Source: JACKAF01 sp041391485
Lineage (GTDB): Bacteria > Bdellovibrionota > FAC87 > UBA2466 > JACKAF01
Assembly (NCBI GenBank): GCA_041391485.1
Contig: JAWKNY010000003.1
Span: 124,001 to 188,000 of the forward strand
Direction of reading: 5' to 3'
DNA: 64,000 nt
A program made the position numbers and the translations under genes. Shown piece after piece: positions 39,203 through 48,668 of the stretch; within the stretch, counting starts at the first letter, position 1; each line of letters starts with the position of its first letter. Under the pieces are notes generated by a model that did no database searches, was not told where the DNA came from, and was given only the letters and a program-made list of their open reading frames with translations.

Positions 39203-39345
39203 GTGCTTATCGGCGAATTGCAGGCTTCTCTCAATGAAAGCAATAGTTTATCTAGCAGGCGGCGTGCCTTTATGAAGCGCTTTTCACATTTGCTTCACGT
39301 TCTTTGGGCATAATAAGGAATCTGTAGTTTTTAGAGGGGACGTAC

Positions 39346-42093
39346 GTGAAAAGACTCGGGTTTTATCGCGCCGCGCGAGGGATCGCGGCCTTAGGGCTTC
39401 TTTCAAGTTTGCCTGCCTGCCTTTTTTCCCTTTCCATGCAAGAGGACCTCGAATCGCGTCCTACGCCTGTGTCCGGCGGTTACGTTCTCGACTATGACAA
39501 CATTCGAAATGACTGTTTGTACGTTGAAGAATCTGAACATCAGTACCGCGTGACCTGTAGAGCGGTTGCGGCTGATAGCAACGGAAACGAACACGAGCCC
39601 ATTTCCATAAGTCCCGGCCTGGAATTGCGCTTTGAGGATCCCAATAGGATCTTCGGATCGGAATATTCTGTAGCAGACTGCGGTGGCGATACGCTGAAGC
39701 GCTGCTACCTCATTGACCTCGACGAAGTGGTTTCTACGAAAATTGAGTTTCCTCTCTCGGTATCCGCTCCCAATCGGGAACCGCGGACAGAAAAAGAAGA
39801 AATCCTCATTCCGTACTCTATTCGTACCATTGGGGTGATGCCCGAGTTTCCCGCCCAATACCGAACCATTGCGCAACAAACGGGAACTACCAACACCGAT
39901 GCGGGCGTGGTGCCTCTTGTACAGCGTGGCTTTGAAAACGTCGCGCTATCAACGGCGAATTTCCCGTCGGAGCTGTACGATATCTGTTTCCGTGGCAACG
40001 ATGCCTACTTGATGGCGGGAAGTGGCGGACAATACGGTGGCTTCATTTACCGAATCGCAGGGAGTGTGTATTCGGGGCAGCACCGAATTGGGGAACAGGT
40101 GAGTCTGTACGCGGGATCGGTGAACATGGGAAACTACACCGAGTACTCGTCCCGCCTTCGCATCCGCTTCGGTCAGCAGACTCGAATGGCTTGTCACCCC
40201 GATGGGCTCTTGATTGTGGACGAAGCCGAGTTGTCCCAGGATTCGATCAATCCCCGACGCATCCTTTTTGTACGGGACGAAGGTCCCGTTGAACTTTTGG
40301 GGTCCGGCGAGGCGGCAAATTTTCCGCAGTTTACACCGTCCGCTCCGGCAACCTTTGAGCCCATTTTTCCGGTGGTGGGTACTGATAATAAAATTTACGT
40401 AGCCGCCTATGTGAATTCTGAAAGGGAGGAAGTCGGTATCTTCCGAATTCTTGGCAAAAAGAAAATGCAACGTGTGGGAACACTTGGGAACCAACGTACC
40501 ATCGGATTGTACGCCGGAATTGCGGTCGATCCGACGACACTTTACTTCGCTCAGGACTACGGTCGCGAATTTTCTGTTTTGAATACCGCGACCGGTAGCG
40601 TAACAAGTCTGCGCTTCACTCAATTTGAAGCCAACGAACCTCCGTTTCATCTCGGCGGTAGCTTGGCGAAAGATGCTTCGGGGCGCGTTTACGTTGCGTC
40701 CCCTTTCACCTCTGACTGTATCTGGCGACTCAATGGAACACAAAGAAGCCATTACATGGGTAAGTGCAATGAAGGCGGCTACGCCGGCGACGGAGAAAAT
40801 TTCTCGTCCTCTGCCATCCGATTGCAGATTCGTAAGATGGCGTTTGCTGGAGAGGGATCGCTCTACATGACTCATGACGGGGCAGAGACAGGCAGTGGCA
40901 ACATGCGTCGCGTGGATAGGAACGGTAAGCTCACCACCGTTTGGCAGTCCCGTTTTCGCCCGGTCACAGATGGGGCGAAGGTGAAACCTGCCGAAACAGT
41001 TTTCCATAACATTGTAGACGTGGAGTTGGGACCAAACGGAGAAGTCTATTACGCGGTCGCGTCTTCTCAATATGGTTACAATCGGATTCGTACGAGGATC
41101 GCCCCCAATGGAGTGGTCACCACGTTGGCGGGGGCTCAGACCGGTCCTTATGTAGATGGCCCCGCCTTGGCAGCGCGGATGGATAGACCCCGTTCGCTGC
41201 ATCTTGCAACCGATGGGAGTTTGTACTTTACCGCTGAGAGCCTGGACTATGTGCGGCGGTACCATGTCGAAAACGGTCAAGGTATGGTTACGACCGTGGC
41301 CGGTCGTTTTGGCGACGGGCGCTACAATGGGTTCAGTGGAGACGGTGGGCCGGCGGTGGACGCGCGCTTCTTCAATGTGAGAGATGTAGTCTCCGATGCT
41401 AGCGGCAATTTTTACCTGAGCGATTCGGTGAACACGCGGGTCCGCAAGGTCGATACTGAGGGGATTGTGACGACGGCTATCGGCGGCCCGTGGAACGGCC
41501 CTTGTCTGGGCAGCTGCTTGAGCAGCCCCGAAGGTCTCAGTTTGGATGCCGCCGGGCATCTCTGGGTAGTGCAAAAGGGCGTTTACTATGCCAGTGGTGG
41601 CCACCGACTCTCCCGCTTCGACATGCGAGACCCGTCGAACCCGCAGCTCGTATACTCCGTAGGAGACGGTACATCGGGCTTTGCAGGGGACGGAGGATCC
41701 GCGCAAGCGGCAAAGCTCAATGAACCCACCCGCATCGCGTCCGATAGCACCGGCCGTATCTATTTTGTGGATCAGCGAGAGACCCGTGTCCGAGTGTTAG
41801 AACCGTCCACCAACGACGATGGCTCTACCGATTACAGCATCTCCACACTTTTCGGCGGATCGTCGGCTGTAGATTGCGGTTCGGGAACCATTGAGGGCTT
41901 CAGTACGCTTCTCGATCTCAACGAGCGCATCCGCGCGTCACTTTCCGTTATCTGCGTGGCGATCATTCGAGGGCTTGATGTGACAGATAACTGCGATGCG
42001 GACGGCGGTAGTATTCGCATTGCGATCGCTCAGTGGGCGGCTCTTCAAAACCCCACCAGCAATATTACCCAGATTACGCGCTCCTGCCGTTAG
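39346..42093 (+). CDS. NHL-repeat beta-propeller lipoprotein
   Basis: A 915-residue surface lipoprotein. The GTG start is preceded by AGAGGGG. The signal ends in the lipobox LPAC (SSLPACLFSLS), so it is probably lipid-anchored. The first 190 residues form a domain not recognised. From about 190 the protein is a propeller of NHL-like blades, with repeated blocks such as YAGDGENFSSSAIRLQIRKM, GFSGDGGPAVDARFFNVRDV, NTRVRKVDTEGIVTTAIGG and GFAGDGGSAQAAKLNEPTR. The C-terminus contains three Cys, probably disulfide-bonded. Such propellers usually bind ligands outside the cell. A -10-like CATAAT lies at 39309-39314. Confidence 0.85.
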   Translation: MKRLGFYRAARGIAALGLLSSLPACLFSLSMQEDLESRPTPVSGGYVLDYDNIRNDCLYVEESEHQYRVTCRAVAADSNGNEHEPISISPGLELRFEDPNRIFGSEYSVADCGGDTLKRCYLIDLDEVVSTKIEFPLSVSAPNREPRTEKEEILIPYSIRTIGVMPEFPAQYRTIAQQTGTTNTDAGVVPLVQRGFENVALSTANFPSELYDICFRGNDAYLMAGSGGQYGGFIYRIAGSVYSGQHRIGEQVSLYAGSVNMGNYTEYSSRLRIRFGQQTRMACHPDGLLIVDEAELSQDSINPRRILFVRDEGPVELLGSGEAANFPQFTPSAPATFEPIFPVVGTDNKIYVAAYVNSEREEVGIFRILGKKKMQRVGTLGNQRTIGLYAGIAVDPTTLYFAQDYGREFSVLNTATGSVTSLRFTQFEANEPPFHLGGSLAKDASGRVYVASPFTSDCIWRLNGTQRSHYMGKCNEGGYAGDGENFSSSAIRLQIRKMAFAGEGSLYMTHDGAETGSGNMRRVDRNGKLTTVWQSRFRPVTDGAKVKPAETVFHNIVDVELGPNGEVYYAVASSQYGYNRIRTRIAPNGVVTTLAGAQTGPYVDGPALAARMDRPRSLHLATDGSLYFTAESLDYVRRYHVENGQGMVTTVAGRFGDGRYNGFSGDGGPAVDARFFNVRDVVSDASGNFYLSDSVNTRVRKVDTEGIVTTAIGGPWNGPCLGSCLSSPEGLSLDAAGHLWVVQKGVYYASGGHRLSRFDMRDPSNPQLVYSVGDGTSGFAGDGGSAQAAKLNEPTRIASDSTGRIYFVDQRETRVRVLEPSTNDDGSTDYSISTLFGGSSAVDCGSGTIEGFSTLLDLNERIRASLSVICVAIIRGLDVTDNCDADGGSIRIAIAQWAALQNPTSNITQITRSCR

Positions 42094-42109
42094 CCCTTGC
42101 AGCCTTAAA

Positions 42110-42649
42110 TTAGTCGAGCGGAAAAACGCAACTGGTGTTGCCGCGGCCGTCTCGTACGCAGAGTTCGTAAACTGAAATAGAGAGCGTGCGACCGGGCGCT
42201 ACGTTGGTTCGTACACTAAAATTCCCGCTGTAGCGTCCTCCACTGAGTAGGCTAGGGTTCTCCACCCAAACTTTTTTGAACTCCCGCTGGTAGCCCGCTT
42301 CCAAAGCGATGTTGAGGCCAATGGCGCGGATACCGGATGGATCATTGGCCGCGATCTCAAGTCCGGCACCAAACTGCACTTCCCAGCACGAAGCGTTTCC
42401 TTCTCCGTCCGGGCAAACATTGGCCCAACGGTAAAGAGGTTCGTCAAAGCGAACTTGTGCCGATTGCTTGTCGAGGGTGGGAGGTGTGCAATCTCCACCG
42501 TAAGGCACAAAGGAACCTGGCAGGTAGCTGTCGGGATTCCTGGAGTGGTCGTAGAATATTGGCAGCCGCCTGTCGCGGTTTCAGCACCCACGCCGCGAAG
42601 GCCATGAATGTTTGACGAGTAAGGCTAAGTTTGAGTACGTTTTCATCAT
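42110..42649 (-). CDS. Exported/lipoprotein of unknown function, frameshifted N-terminus
   Basis: Function not recognised. The intact C-terminal 130 residues contain paired cysteines (GGDCTPPTLDK, ANVCPDGEGNASCWEV, YELCVRDGRGNTSCVFPLD) and beta-rich sequence, suggesting a disulfide-stabilised extracellular domain. The N-terminal 55 residues are in other frames. MMKTYSNL starts at 42649, LTRQTFMAFAAWVL is hydrophobic, and GCQYSTDHSRNPDSYLPGSF leads into the intact part. Reconstructed, this looks like a lipoprotein signal with two or three single-base breaks. It is convergent with the NHL gene. Confidence 0.5.
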
Positions 42650-42906
42650 CCTACCCCCAGTCGCTACTACTAACTTATTTTTTTTGCCCCCGGTACAGGG
42701 CCGCGTCATAGGGGATCGCTGTTCGGGCCGAATTCCCGGTGAACGTTGCGACGCGCGGAGTCGCAAGAAAGCCGTTGAAGCTTGGGATTTGCAAAGGTAA
42801 AAAAAATTGTGGGGGCGTGGGCTATTGATTCCCGCCAAGATTGTACCGAAAAGAATTTACGGGCCGAAAAGTTTAAACAGAATTCAGGGGCATCCAGTAA
42901 GTCGAA

Positions 42907-43303
42907 ATGATTTTTCAAGGCGTCACTGTTGATCGGGTTCTAAAATCCCTGCTGCCGCGGGATACGGAGGACCTCGCCATCCTGCGTTTTTTGGTCTATT
43001 GCGCTCAGCTCATCCAGCGGGCCGGACACACGGATCTTTCACTCAATCGGGTTGAAGCCGTCGCTTACCGCGACCCTCAGGTGCCGTCTGTCGAGTTTGA
43101 TATCCAAAAGTTCATCTCGGGGATGTCGGAAGCCTCCAAGCGCTACTTCTACGGCCTCATCGAAGCGGTGGACATCTACCAATCCATTAAAGGCCGGTCC
43201 CTGCATTCCGGATTCCTTGGTCGCGGATGATGACCCCACCGTCCACGAGCTACGCCAGATCCGAGACATGTGCCTGGACGACGGCCTGCGTTCCGTCTAC
43301 TAA
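42907..43303 (+). CDS. Protein of unknown function upstream of kdsB, probable frameshift
   Basis: Function not recognised. The first 97 residues (MIFQGVTVDRVLKSLL to VDIYQSIKGRSLHS) are helical and soluble. The frame then stops at 43230. In the neighbouring frame a charged continuation, SLVADDDPTVHELRQIRDMC, ends at 43303. I think one base is wrong near 43.21 kb and the true protein is about 131 residues. It is the first gene in a possible operon with kdsB and pyrG. Confidence 0.55.
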
Positions 43304-43375
43304 TCTCCACCCGCTTTTTCTATTGCGATAGGTGCCTTGACCTCGGCCCCTCCAAAAAGCTATACGTCAGTGTTT

Positions 43376-44127
43376 ATGGACGAAACTCGTTACCCCTTGG
43401 TCGTTATTCCCGCCCGTGGGGGTCGTCCCGCTTCCCCCAAAAGCCGTTGGCCAGAATCATGGGAAAACCAATGATTCAGCATGTTTGGGAGGTGGCTGCG
43501 GCCTCAAAGCGTGTGGCAAAGGTACTGGTCGCAACCGACGATCGGGCGATTGTTGAAGCCGTGGAAGCCTTTGGTGGCGAGGCGGTCATGACGTCCGTGG
43601 ATTTTGAAAGTGGCTCCGACCGTGTGGCCTGGGTGGCGGCACAGTGGGGCGCCCAACCCGATTCGATTGTGATTAATCTTCAGGGGGATGAGCCCTTGCT
43701 TGCCCCGGAAGCCTTGGATGGGTTGGTGCAGGTATTGGAAGAGAATCCGGAAGCGCAGATGGCAACTTTGGCCGTGAAAAAGCAGAGCGAAGACGATCTC
43801 CACAACCCTAACGTGGTCAAAGTGGTATTGGATCGCGGCGGCGAGGCCCTCTACTTTTCGAGGGCCCCACTCAAGTCGGGGCCCGACTTCTTTTTTAAGC
43901 ACATAGGCGTTTATGCTTTCCGGTTCGCAGCGCTGCAGAATTTCTGCCGCCTGGAAAGTAGCCCGTTGGAGAAAGTAGAACGTCTGGAACAATTGCGTGC
44001 TTTGCAGAACGGCTTTACAATTCAGGTCATTCCGATAGCTGAAGATACCGTCGCCGTGGACGTTCCCGGAGACGTGGGTTTGGTGGAAGAGGCTCTTAAA
44101 TTGCGTATTGAGGGGAGACATCCATGA
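43376..44127 (+). CDS. kdsB: 3-deoxy-manno-octulosonate cytidylyltransferase, one frameshift
   Basis: KdsB makes CMP-Kdo from Kdo and CTP for lipopolysaccharide core synthesis. The ATG at 43376 begins MDETRYPLVVIPARG. After the break the sequence continues GSSRFPQKPLARIMGKPMIQ, as the family expects (ARYGSTRLPGKPL). One missing G in the G5 run 43418-43422 accounts for it. Further motifs are VLVATDDRAIVEAVEAFGG, VINLQGDEPLL, KHIGVYAF, SPLEKVERLEQLRAL and DTVAVDVPGDV. The repaired 250 residues match the usual length. It overlaps pyrG by 4 bp (ATGA). Confidence 0.92.
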
Positions 44128-45842
44128 ACGGCAACGCGAAGTACATTTTTGTGACGGGAGGCGTACTTTCCTCCTTGGGCAAAGGGCTGACGTCGGCTTC
44201 TATTGGCGCGTTGATGGAAAATCGGGGTCTCAAAATCACCCTGATGAAAATGGACCCCTACCTCAACATCGATCCCGGGACGATGAATCCCTTCCAGCAC
44301 GGGGAAGTCTTTGTGACGGACGATGGCGCCGAAACCGATTTGGACTTAGGTCACTATGAGCGTTTCACCAATGTGTCATTGAAACGTGAAAACAGCGTGA
44401 CCGCGGGTCAGGTTTACGAGACGGTTATCGCCAAGGAGCGCCGGGGAGAATACCTCGGCGGCACCGTTCAGGTCATTCCGCACATTACGGATGAGATCAA
44501 AGCGCGCATCCGCAAGGCCGCCAAAGGCAAGGACCTCGCTATTGTTGAAATTGGAGGGACTGTCGGTGATATCGAGTCTCTTCCCTTTCTAGAAGCCATT
44601 CGTCAGTTCAGAATTGATGTGGGCCCGGAGAACGTCATCTTCATCCACCTGACCTTGGTTCCCTTTTTGGGCGTCAGTGGCGAATTGAAAACGAAGCCCA
44701 CCCAACACAGTGTCCAAAAGCTGCGCGAAATTGGGATTCAGCCTGACTTCTTGATGTGCCGAACGGATCGTATTTTGCCTCCCGATATCCGCGCAAAGAT
44801 TGCTCTTTTTTGTAGCATTAAGGCGGACAACGTTATTACGGCCAAAGACGTCGATAACATCTACGAAGTCCCGCTGGTGTTCTACGAACAAGGCTTGGAC
44901 GAAAAGATTTGCAAACACCTTGGCCTTAAGAAGAAATCTCGCGGACTCTCCAAATGGACCAAAATTGTTCAGACGATGACCTCACCCAGAAATGGCGAGG
45001 TTCGAATCGGCATCGTCGGTAAGTACGTCGATTTGGCGGACTCTTACAAGAGCGTCAGTGAAGCCTTGAACCACGGCAGCATCGCAAACAACTGTCGCCT
45101 GAGCATCGAGTACATTGATTCCGAAAAACTCGAAGGGCCGGGTTCTTCAACGGTGCTGGAAGGTCTCTCGGGGATTCTCGTTCCTGGAGGCTTTGGTTCA
45201 CGCGGGGTTGAAGGGAAAATTCGAGCTATCCACTACGCTCGTAAGAATAAAGTCCCTTATTTTGGAATTTGCATCGGCTTGCAGCTAGCGATTATCGAGT
45301 ATGCACGCGATGTCTGTGGCCTCGCCAAAGCGACCAGCCGTGAAGTATCCAAGACTGGCGAATTCGTAATTGATTTGATGGAAGATCAAAAAAAGATCCA
45401 GCGTATCGGAGGCAGCATGCGCCTCGGCTCATATGAGTGTCGTCTGGAACCCAACTCCTTGGTGGCCAAGGTCTACTCCAAAAAGAAGGTGTTTGAGCGG
45501 CACCGCCACCGATACGAAGTCAACAACCACTACCGCCAGATTCTTGGGGGTTCAGGCTTGCGTTTTACCGGGGTGAATCCAGACTTGGATCTCGTGGAGA
45601 TGATTGAATTGCCCACACACCCCTGGTTTGTGGGGTGTCAGTTCCACCCGGAATTCAAGTCCAAGCCTTTTGATCCGCACCCGCTGTTCGTAGGCTTTGT
45701 GAAGGCTTCCATGCTTCATCGGGATCTCGTCGGCGAAACCAAGCCGAATGACCGCAAGTCCAAAGGGAAAAAAACTCGGGCCTCGGTCAACGCTTCCCGA
45801 CGCCGTCCACGAACACGTGAGCGACGACAATCAGTTCATTAG
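44124..45842 (+). CDS. pyrG: CTP synthase
   Basis: CTP synthase converts UTP to CTP with glutamine and ATP. The synthetase half has FVTGGVLSSLGKGL, KMDPYLNIDPGTMNPFQHGE and TVGDIESLPFLEAI. The amidotransferase half has the oxyanion/nucleophile region PYFGICIGLQ (Cys), and the catalytic His/Glu in FHPEFKSKP. At 572 residues it is about 25 longer than typical, because of a basic C-terminal tail (KSKGKKTRASVNASRRRPRT). Overlap with kdsB couples CTP supply to CMP-Kdo synthesis. Confidence 0.97.
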   Translation: MNGNAKYIFVTGGVLSSLGKGLTSASIGALMENRGLKITLMKMDPYLNIDPGTMNPFQHGEVFVTDDGAETDLDLGHYERFTNVSLKRENSVTAGQVYETVIAKERRGEYLGGTVQVIPHITDEIKARIRKAAKGKDLAIVEIGGTVGDIESLPFLEAIRQFRIDVGPENVIFIHLTLVPFLGVSGELKTKPTQHSVQKLREIGIQPDFLMCRTDRILPPDIRAKIALFCSIKADNVITAKDVDNIYEVPLVFYEQGLDEKICKHLGLKKKSRGLSKWTKIVQTMTSPRNGEVRIGIVGKYVDLADSYKSVSEALNHGSIANNCRLSIEYIDSEKLEGPGSSTVLEGLSGILVPGGFGSRGVEGKIRAIHYARKNKVPYFGICIGLQLAIIEYARDVCGLAKATSREVSKTGEFVIDLMEDQKKIQRIGGSMRLGSYECRLEPNSLVAKVYSKKKVFERHRHRYEVNNHYRQILGGSGLRFTGVNPDLDLVEMIELPTHPWFVGCQFHPEFKSKPFDPHPLFVGFVKASMLHRDLVGETKPNDRKSKGKKTRASVNASRRRPRTRERRQSVH

Positions 45843-45853
45843 TCTATCTAGTC

Positions 45854-45893
45854 AAAAAAAAAAAGCCGTCTGAGGCGAACCCCAGACGGCTTT
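45854..45893. terminator. Bidirectional intrinsic terminator between pyrG and dsbA-like gene
   Basis: AGCCGTCTG (45864-45872) pairs with CAGACGGCT (45883-45891) around a 10-nt loop. An A-run of 11 on the left acts as U-tract for the leftward operon. The rightward T-run is only TTT, so it is strongest for the minus strand. Confidence 0.88.
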
Positions 45894-45907
45894 GAGAAAG
45901 CTACGGC

Positions 45908-46948
45908 TTAGCCTTTGCTGAGAATTCTGTCGATTTTCTCTTTGAACTTCTCAAAGGGCTGGGCGCCTTGTAGCAGCGTCCCGTTGATGACGAAAGAAGG
46001 GGTCGCCTGGATGCCCACGCGTTGGGCCTCCTGTTGGCTTCCTTCTACGCGATCCTTGAACTGTCCCTTGGTGTAGCATTCGCCAAACTTGGCTTCATCC
46101 ATTCCGACCTTCTTGGCATAGGCCTTGAGATCGTCGTCGCCGAGCTTGCGCTGATTTTCAAAGAGCACGTCGTGGTATTCCCAAAACTTTCCTTGATCGT
46201 GGGCACAGTGACTGGCGATCGCAGCTGGAATGGCGCGCGGATGGGAAGGCAACGGCATGTCTCTAAAGATGATGCGGACCTTGTCTTCGCCGTATTCCTT
46301 CTTAATTCGATCGATGGTCGGAACGACGCGAGAGCAGTACGGGCACTCAAAGTCGGAAAACTCGACAATCGTCACGGGCGCACTGGCCTTGCCCCAAACA
46401 GGGTAGCCATCGGTAGAAACCGCGATCTTCGGGGATTCAGGTTCCTTTAGCAGGATCTGCACATTAGCCTGCGCCTTGAGTTTGTCGACGTAGGTCTGAC
46501 GCTTCTCATGGCGCTGACGGAACTTGAGATAATCTTTTACATCTTCCTTGCGGATTCGCGGGTCGTTGAGGCTAAGTCCTTTTGACGTGAGAAACTCGGT
46601 GATTTCCTTGTCAGTGACTTCCGCTTCTTCTCCGCCCATTTCTTTTTCAATGAGCTGAGGAATGGGCATGTTCTTCTTTTCACTCTCGGCAAGCAGCAAG
46701 CGCTGTTCGACGTAGTCGCTGATGGCTCGCTCCTTCAGCCGATACATCTCTTCATCGAGATCGAACAAACGGGTCTTGATCGACTGGAACGCCTCTTCGG
46801 CACGGACGCTGTTTCCGTTGTACTTGGCTACGACCGGGTTGTCTCCGCCCGACGAGCTAAGAAGCATCTGGATCAAGAAAGTAAGTACCGCACCCACCAC
46901 CAAACCGCCGGCGGCTGGGATAATGAATTTCTTATTGTCATCAGCCAT
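45908..46948 (-). CDS. DsbA-family thiol oxidoreductase with SurA-like N-terminus
   Basis: A membrane-anchored periplasmic thioredoxin-fold protein, 346 residues. TM helix residues 9-30. Residues 38-160 resemble the SurA/PrsA-type N-terminal helical domain (VVAKYNGNSVRAEEAFQSIK). Residues about 175-345 form a DsbA-like domain with CPYC at 202-205 (VEFSDFECPYCSRVVP), and the cis-proline loop is GIQATPSFVINGT. It may form or isomerise disulfides in exported proteins while binding unfolded chains. It is the last gene of the ltaE-to-dsbA operon, its start overlaps lipB by 8 bp, and it ends at a strong terminator. Confidence 0.88.
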   Translation of the reverse strand: MADDNKKFIIPAAGGLVVGAVLTFLIQMLLSSSGGDNPVVAKYNGNSVRAEEAFQSIKTRLFDLDEEMYRLKERAISDYVEQRLLLAESEKKNMPIPQLIEKEMGGEEAEVTDKEITEFLTSKGLSLNDPRIRKEDVKDYLKFRQRHEKRQTYVDKLKAQANVQILLKEPESPKIAVSTDGYPVWGKASAPVTIVEFSDFECPYCSRVVPTIDRIKKEYGEDKVRIIFRDMPLPSHPRAIPAAIASHCAHDQGKFWEYHDVLFENQRKLGDDDLKAYAKKVGMDEAKFGECYTKGQFKDRVEGSQQEAQRVGIQATPSFVINGTLLQGAQPFEKFKEKIDRILSKG

Positions 46949-47645
46949 GAGATTCTCCGCTAATTGTCTTTACGCTCAATGCGCTTTCGAGTGTCCATAC
47001 ATTATAGGCCCAATCAGAATCTGGCAAAAAACTTTTTTTAAGAGTTTCAACGATTTGGCCCGATACTTCATCCCAACTTAGACGCACACCACACTCCAAA
47101 AGTGACGTCGTTTTTTGGCCGGGAACCCCGCATGGGTGGATGTGTTCGAACGCGGATTGTTGCGGTGCGAGATACAGCGCAACACCGTGGCTGATTACCC
47201 CGCGTTCCAGCGATAAGCCAAAGGCCGCAATTTTTTTCCCGTCCACATAAATTCCGAAAGGTTCGCCCAGAGTGGCTTTGAGGCCCAGTCCCACGAGCCA
47301 CCCCAAAAGACCGGCACTGAGCCGATCCAAAAACGGGCGCACGCCTCGAGACGGAAAGCCGAGGTCGACTAGACGGAATATGGGGTAGATGAGCATCTGG
47401 CCGGGACCGTGAACGGTCCAACGGCCGCCACGGGAGGCCCGGTGGATGGCGGCACCCGTGTTGGGGGCGCTAGGCAGAAGTTCGTTGTCGGCGGCGCGTT
47501 TGCCGCCGGTGAAGGTGGCTTCGGGTTCGCTCAAGAGGAGAAAATGGCTCTGTGGTCTCTCTATGGCGAGGCGGGTTTTTTCTTCGCGCAGGCGTTCCAG
47601 TTCCTGCCAATCAATCCCCCGAACGCTGTAAACTTCAACGGACAT
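46941..47645 (-). CDS. lipB: Octanoyltransferase LipB
   Basis: LipB moves octanoate from ACP to lipoyl domains, the first step of lipoate synthesis. The motif RGGRWTVHGPGQMLIYPIF is at residues 72-90 (family RGGxxTYHGPGQ), with KKIAAFGLS around Lys138 and the catalytic Cys172 in IHPCGVPGQKTTSL. Length 234 is normal. Val replaces Tyr in the TYHGPGQ motif. No lipA is in view. It is within the ltaE-lepB-dnaE operon. Confidence 0.92.
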   Translation of the reverse strand: MSVEVYSVRGIDWQELERLREEKTRLAIERPQSHFLLLSEPEATFTGGKRAADNELLPSAPNTGAAIHRASRGGRWTVHGPGQMLIYPIFRLVDLGFPSRGVRPFLDRLSAGLLGWLVGLGLKATLGEPFGIYVDGKKIAAFGLSLERGVISHGVALYLAPQQSAFEHIHPCGVPGQKTTSLLECGVRLSWDEVSGQIVETLKKSFLPDSDWAYNVWTLESALSVKTISGESHG

Positions 47646-47697
47646 GCCGCCTTCATAATGCGGTAGAGGGTGAGGGTCCAGCGTTTTCTCGGTGGGC

Positions 47698-48625
47698 TTA
47701 GTTCAAGTGACGTGGCAGAAACATCTCGACGTGGTCGCGTGCCTCAAATCCCGTTCCGGAGTGGGCGAGCGCGAGAGCCCCGTCTTCGCCGACGAATTCG
47801 ATGATCTTGATGGTGCCGCGCAGTGGACCGCGCGCAATTCCCAGCTCCTGCTGAGTGGCTTCATTGGGGACCCGGTGAAGGGGTGCATACACCTTTAGGA
47901 TCTGGCCCACTTTCAAGCCGGTGATGCGGCCGGAATCGAGGTAAATCCTGGCGTGGTCGATGCGCGCGATTTGCCCGGTCCAATCAATGCGGTTTGGCGT
48001 ACTGAGGCAGCAGCTCCAGAACTTCTCCCATAGCTAGTTTCACCGCCTCCTCGCCGTGGGATTCTATGTACTGGGCCTCCTCTTTGCCGCCGAGAAAGGT
48101 GGTTTGCCCTTCGGTGTATTTTGCCGTTCGCCGTCGGGAGAGGATCTGTTTGCGCGTTTTTACGTCGTACACGCGGATGCGAACCCGCGCGATAGTAATC
48201 TGCGTGCGGTTTCGGAAAAAGCCTTCTGTGTCGCCTTCGCTGCGGACTTCAATTTCTTCGATCTCGGGAACGACGAGCGCCGAAATCCCCTGATCCGCAG
48301 CCGCTTCCATCAGTTTTTCCACATCGTAGACTTTATCCTGCCCGATGAATTTTTCTTCAGTCTCTAGGTCATCTAAAGGCACGTAAGTAAAAATCCCGTT
48401 CAACTGGATCCAGGACTCGATGAAAGCGAGTGTGCTCTTCTCAAGAATTTGAGCGCCGTGCGAGCTGAGGTTTACGGGTTGAACTACCAACAGTTTCTTG
48501 GGTCCGTTGGACAAGGAGGGGGCGGACGCGGTGGAGAGCGAAAGCGGTTTGTCGCCTTCCGCAACTTCAGTCGAACTGCAACCAGCAAGAGCCAGAGCCA
48601 ATAGAAGAACGATTCGTAGTGGCAC
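47698..48625 (-). CDS. FlgT-like outer-membrane lipoprotein, one frameshift
   Basis: A lipoprotein whose signal MPLRIVLLLALALAGCSS has a clear lipobox (LAGC). The middle (residues about 40-200) resembles CsgG/FlgO-type domains, with LLVVQPVNLSSHGAQIL and ALVVPEIEEIEV. In another frame, after a break near 47.985 kb, WTGQIARIDHARIYLDSG and ITGLKVGQILKVY resemble the FlgT C-terminal domain. The repaired length is about 308 residues. FlgT and FlgO support the flagellar outer rings in Vibrio, but no flagellar genes flank it, so function is an inference from domain resemblance. Confidence 0.68.
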
Positions 48626-48668
48626 GCGGTAGTCCTTTTTTGCGATGCGACAAGTGGTGGTAAAGCGA

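Noticed and set aside
39949..41706. A long open frame (585 codons) on the minus strand
   Set aside because: It lies entirely antisense to the NHL-repeat lipoprotein, has no recognisable motif, and its composition is that of a complementary-frame shadow.
43270..43375. An earlier start for kdsB
   Set aside because: It is in the wrong frame for the conserved N-terminus. The ATG at 43376 gives the family start VVIPARG, with a one-base break after it.
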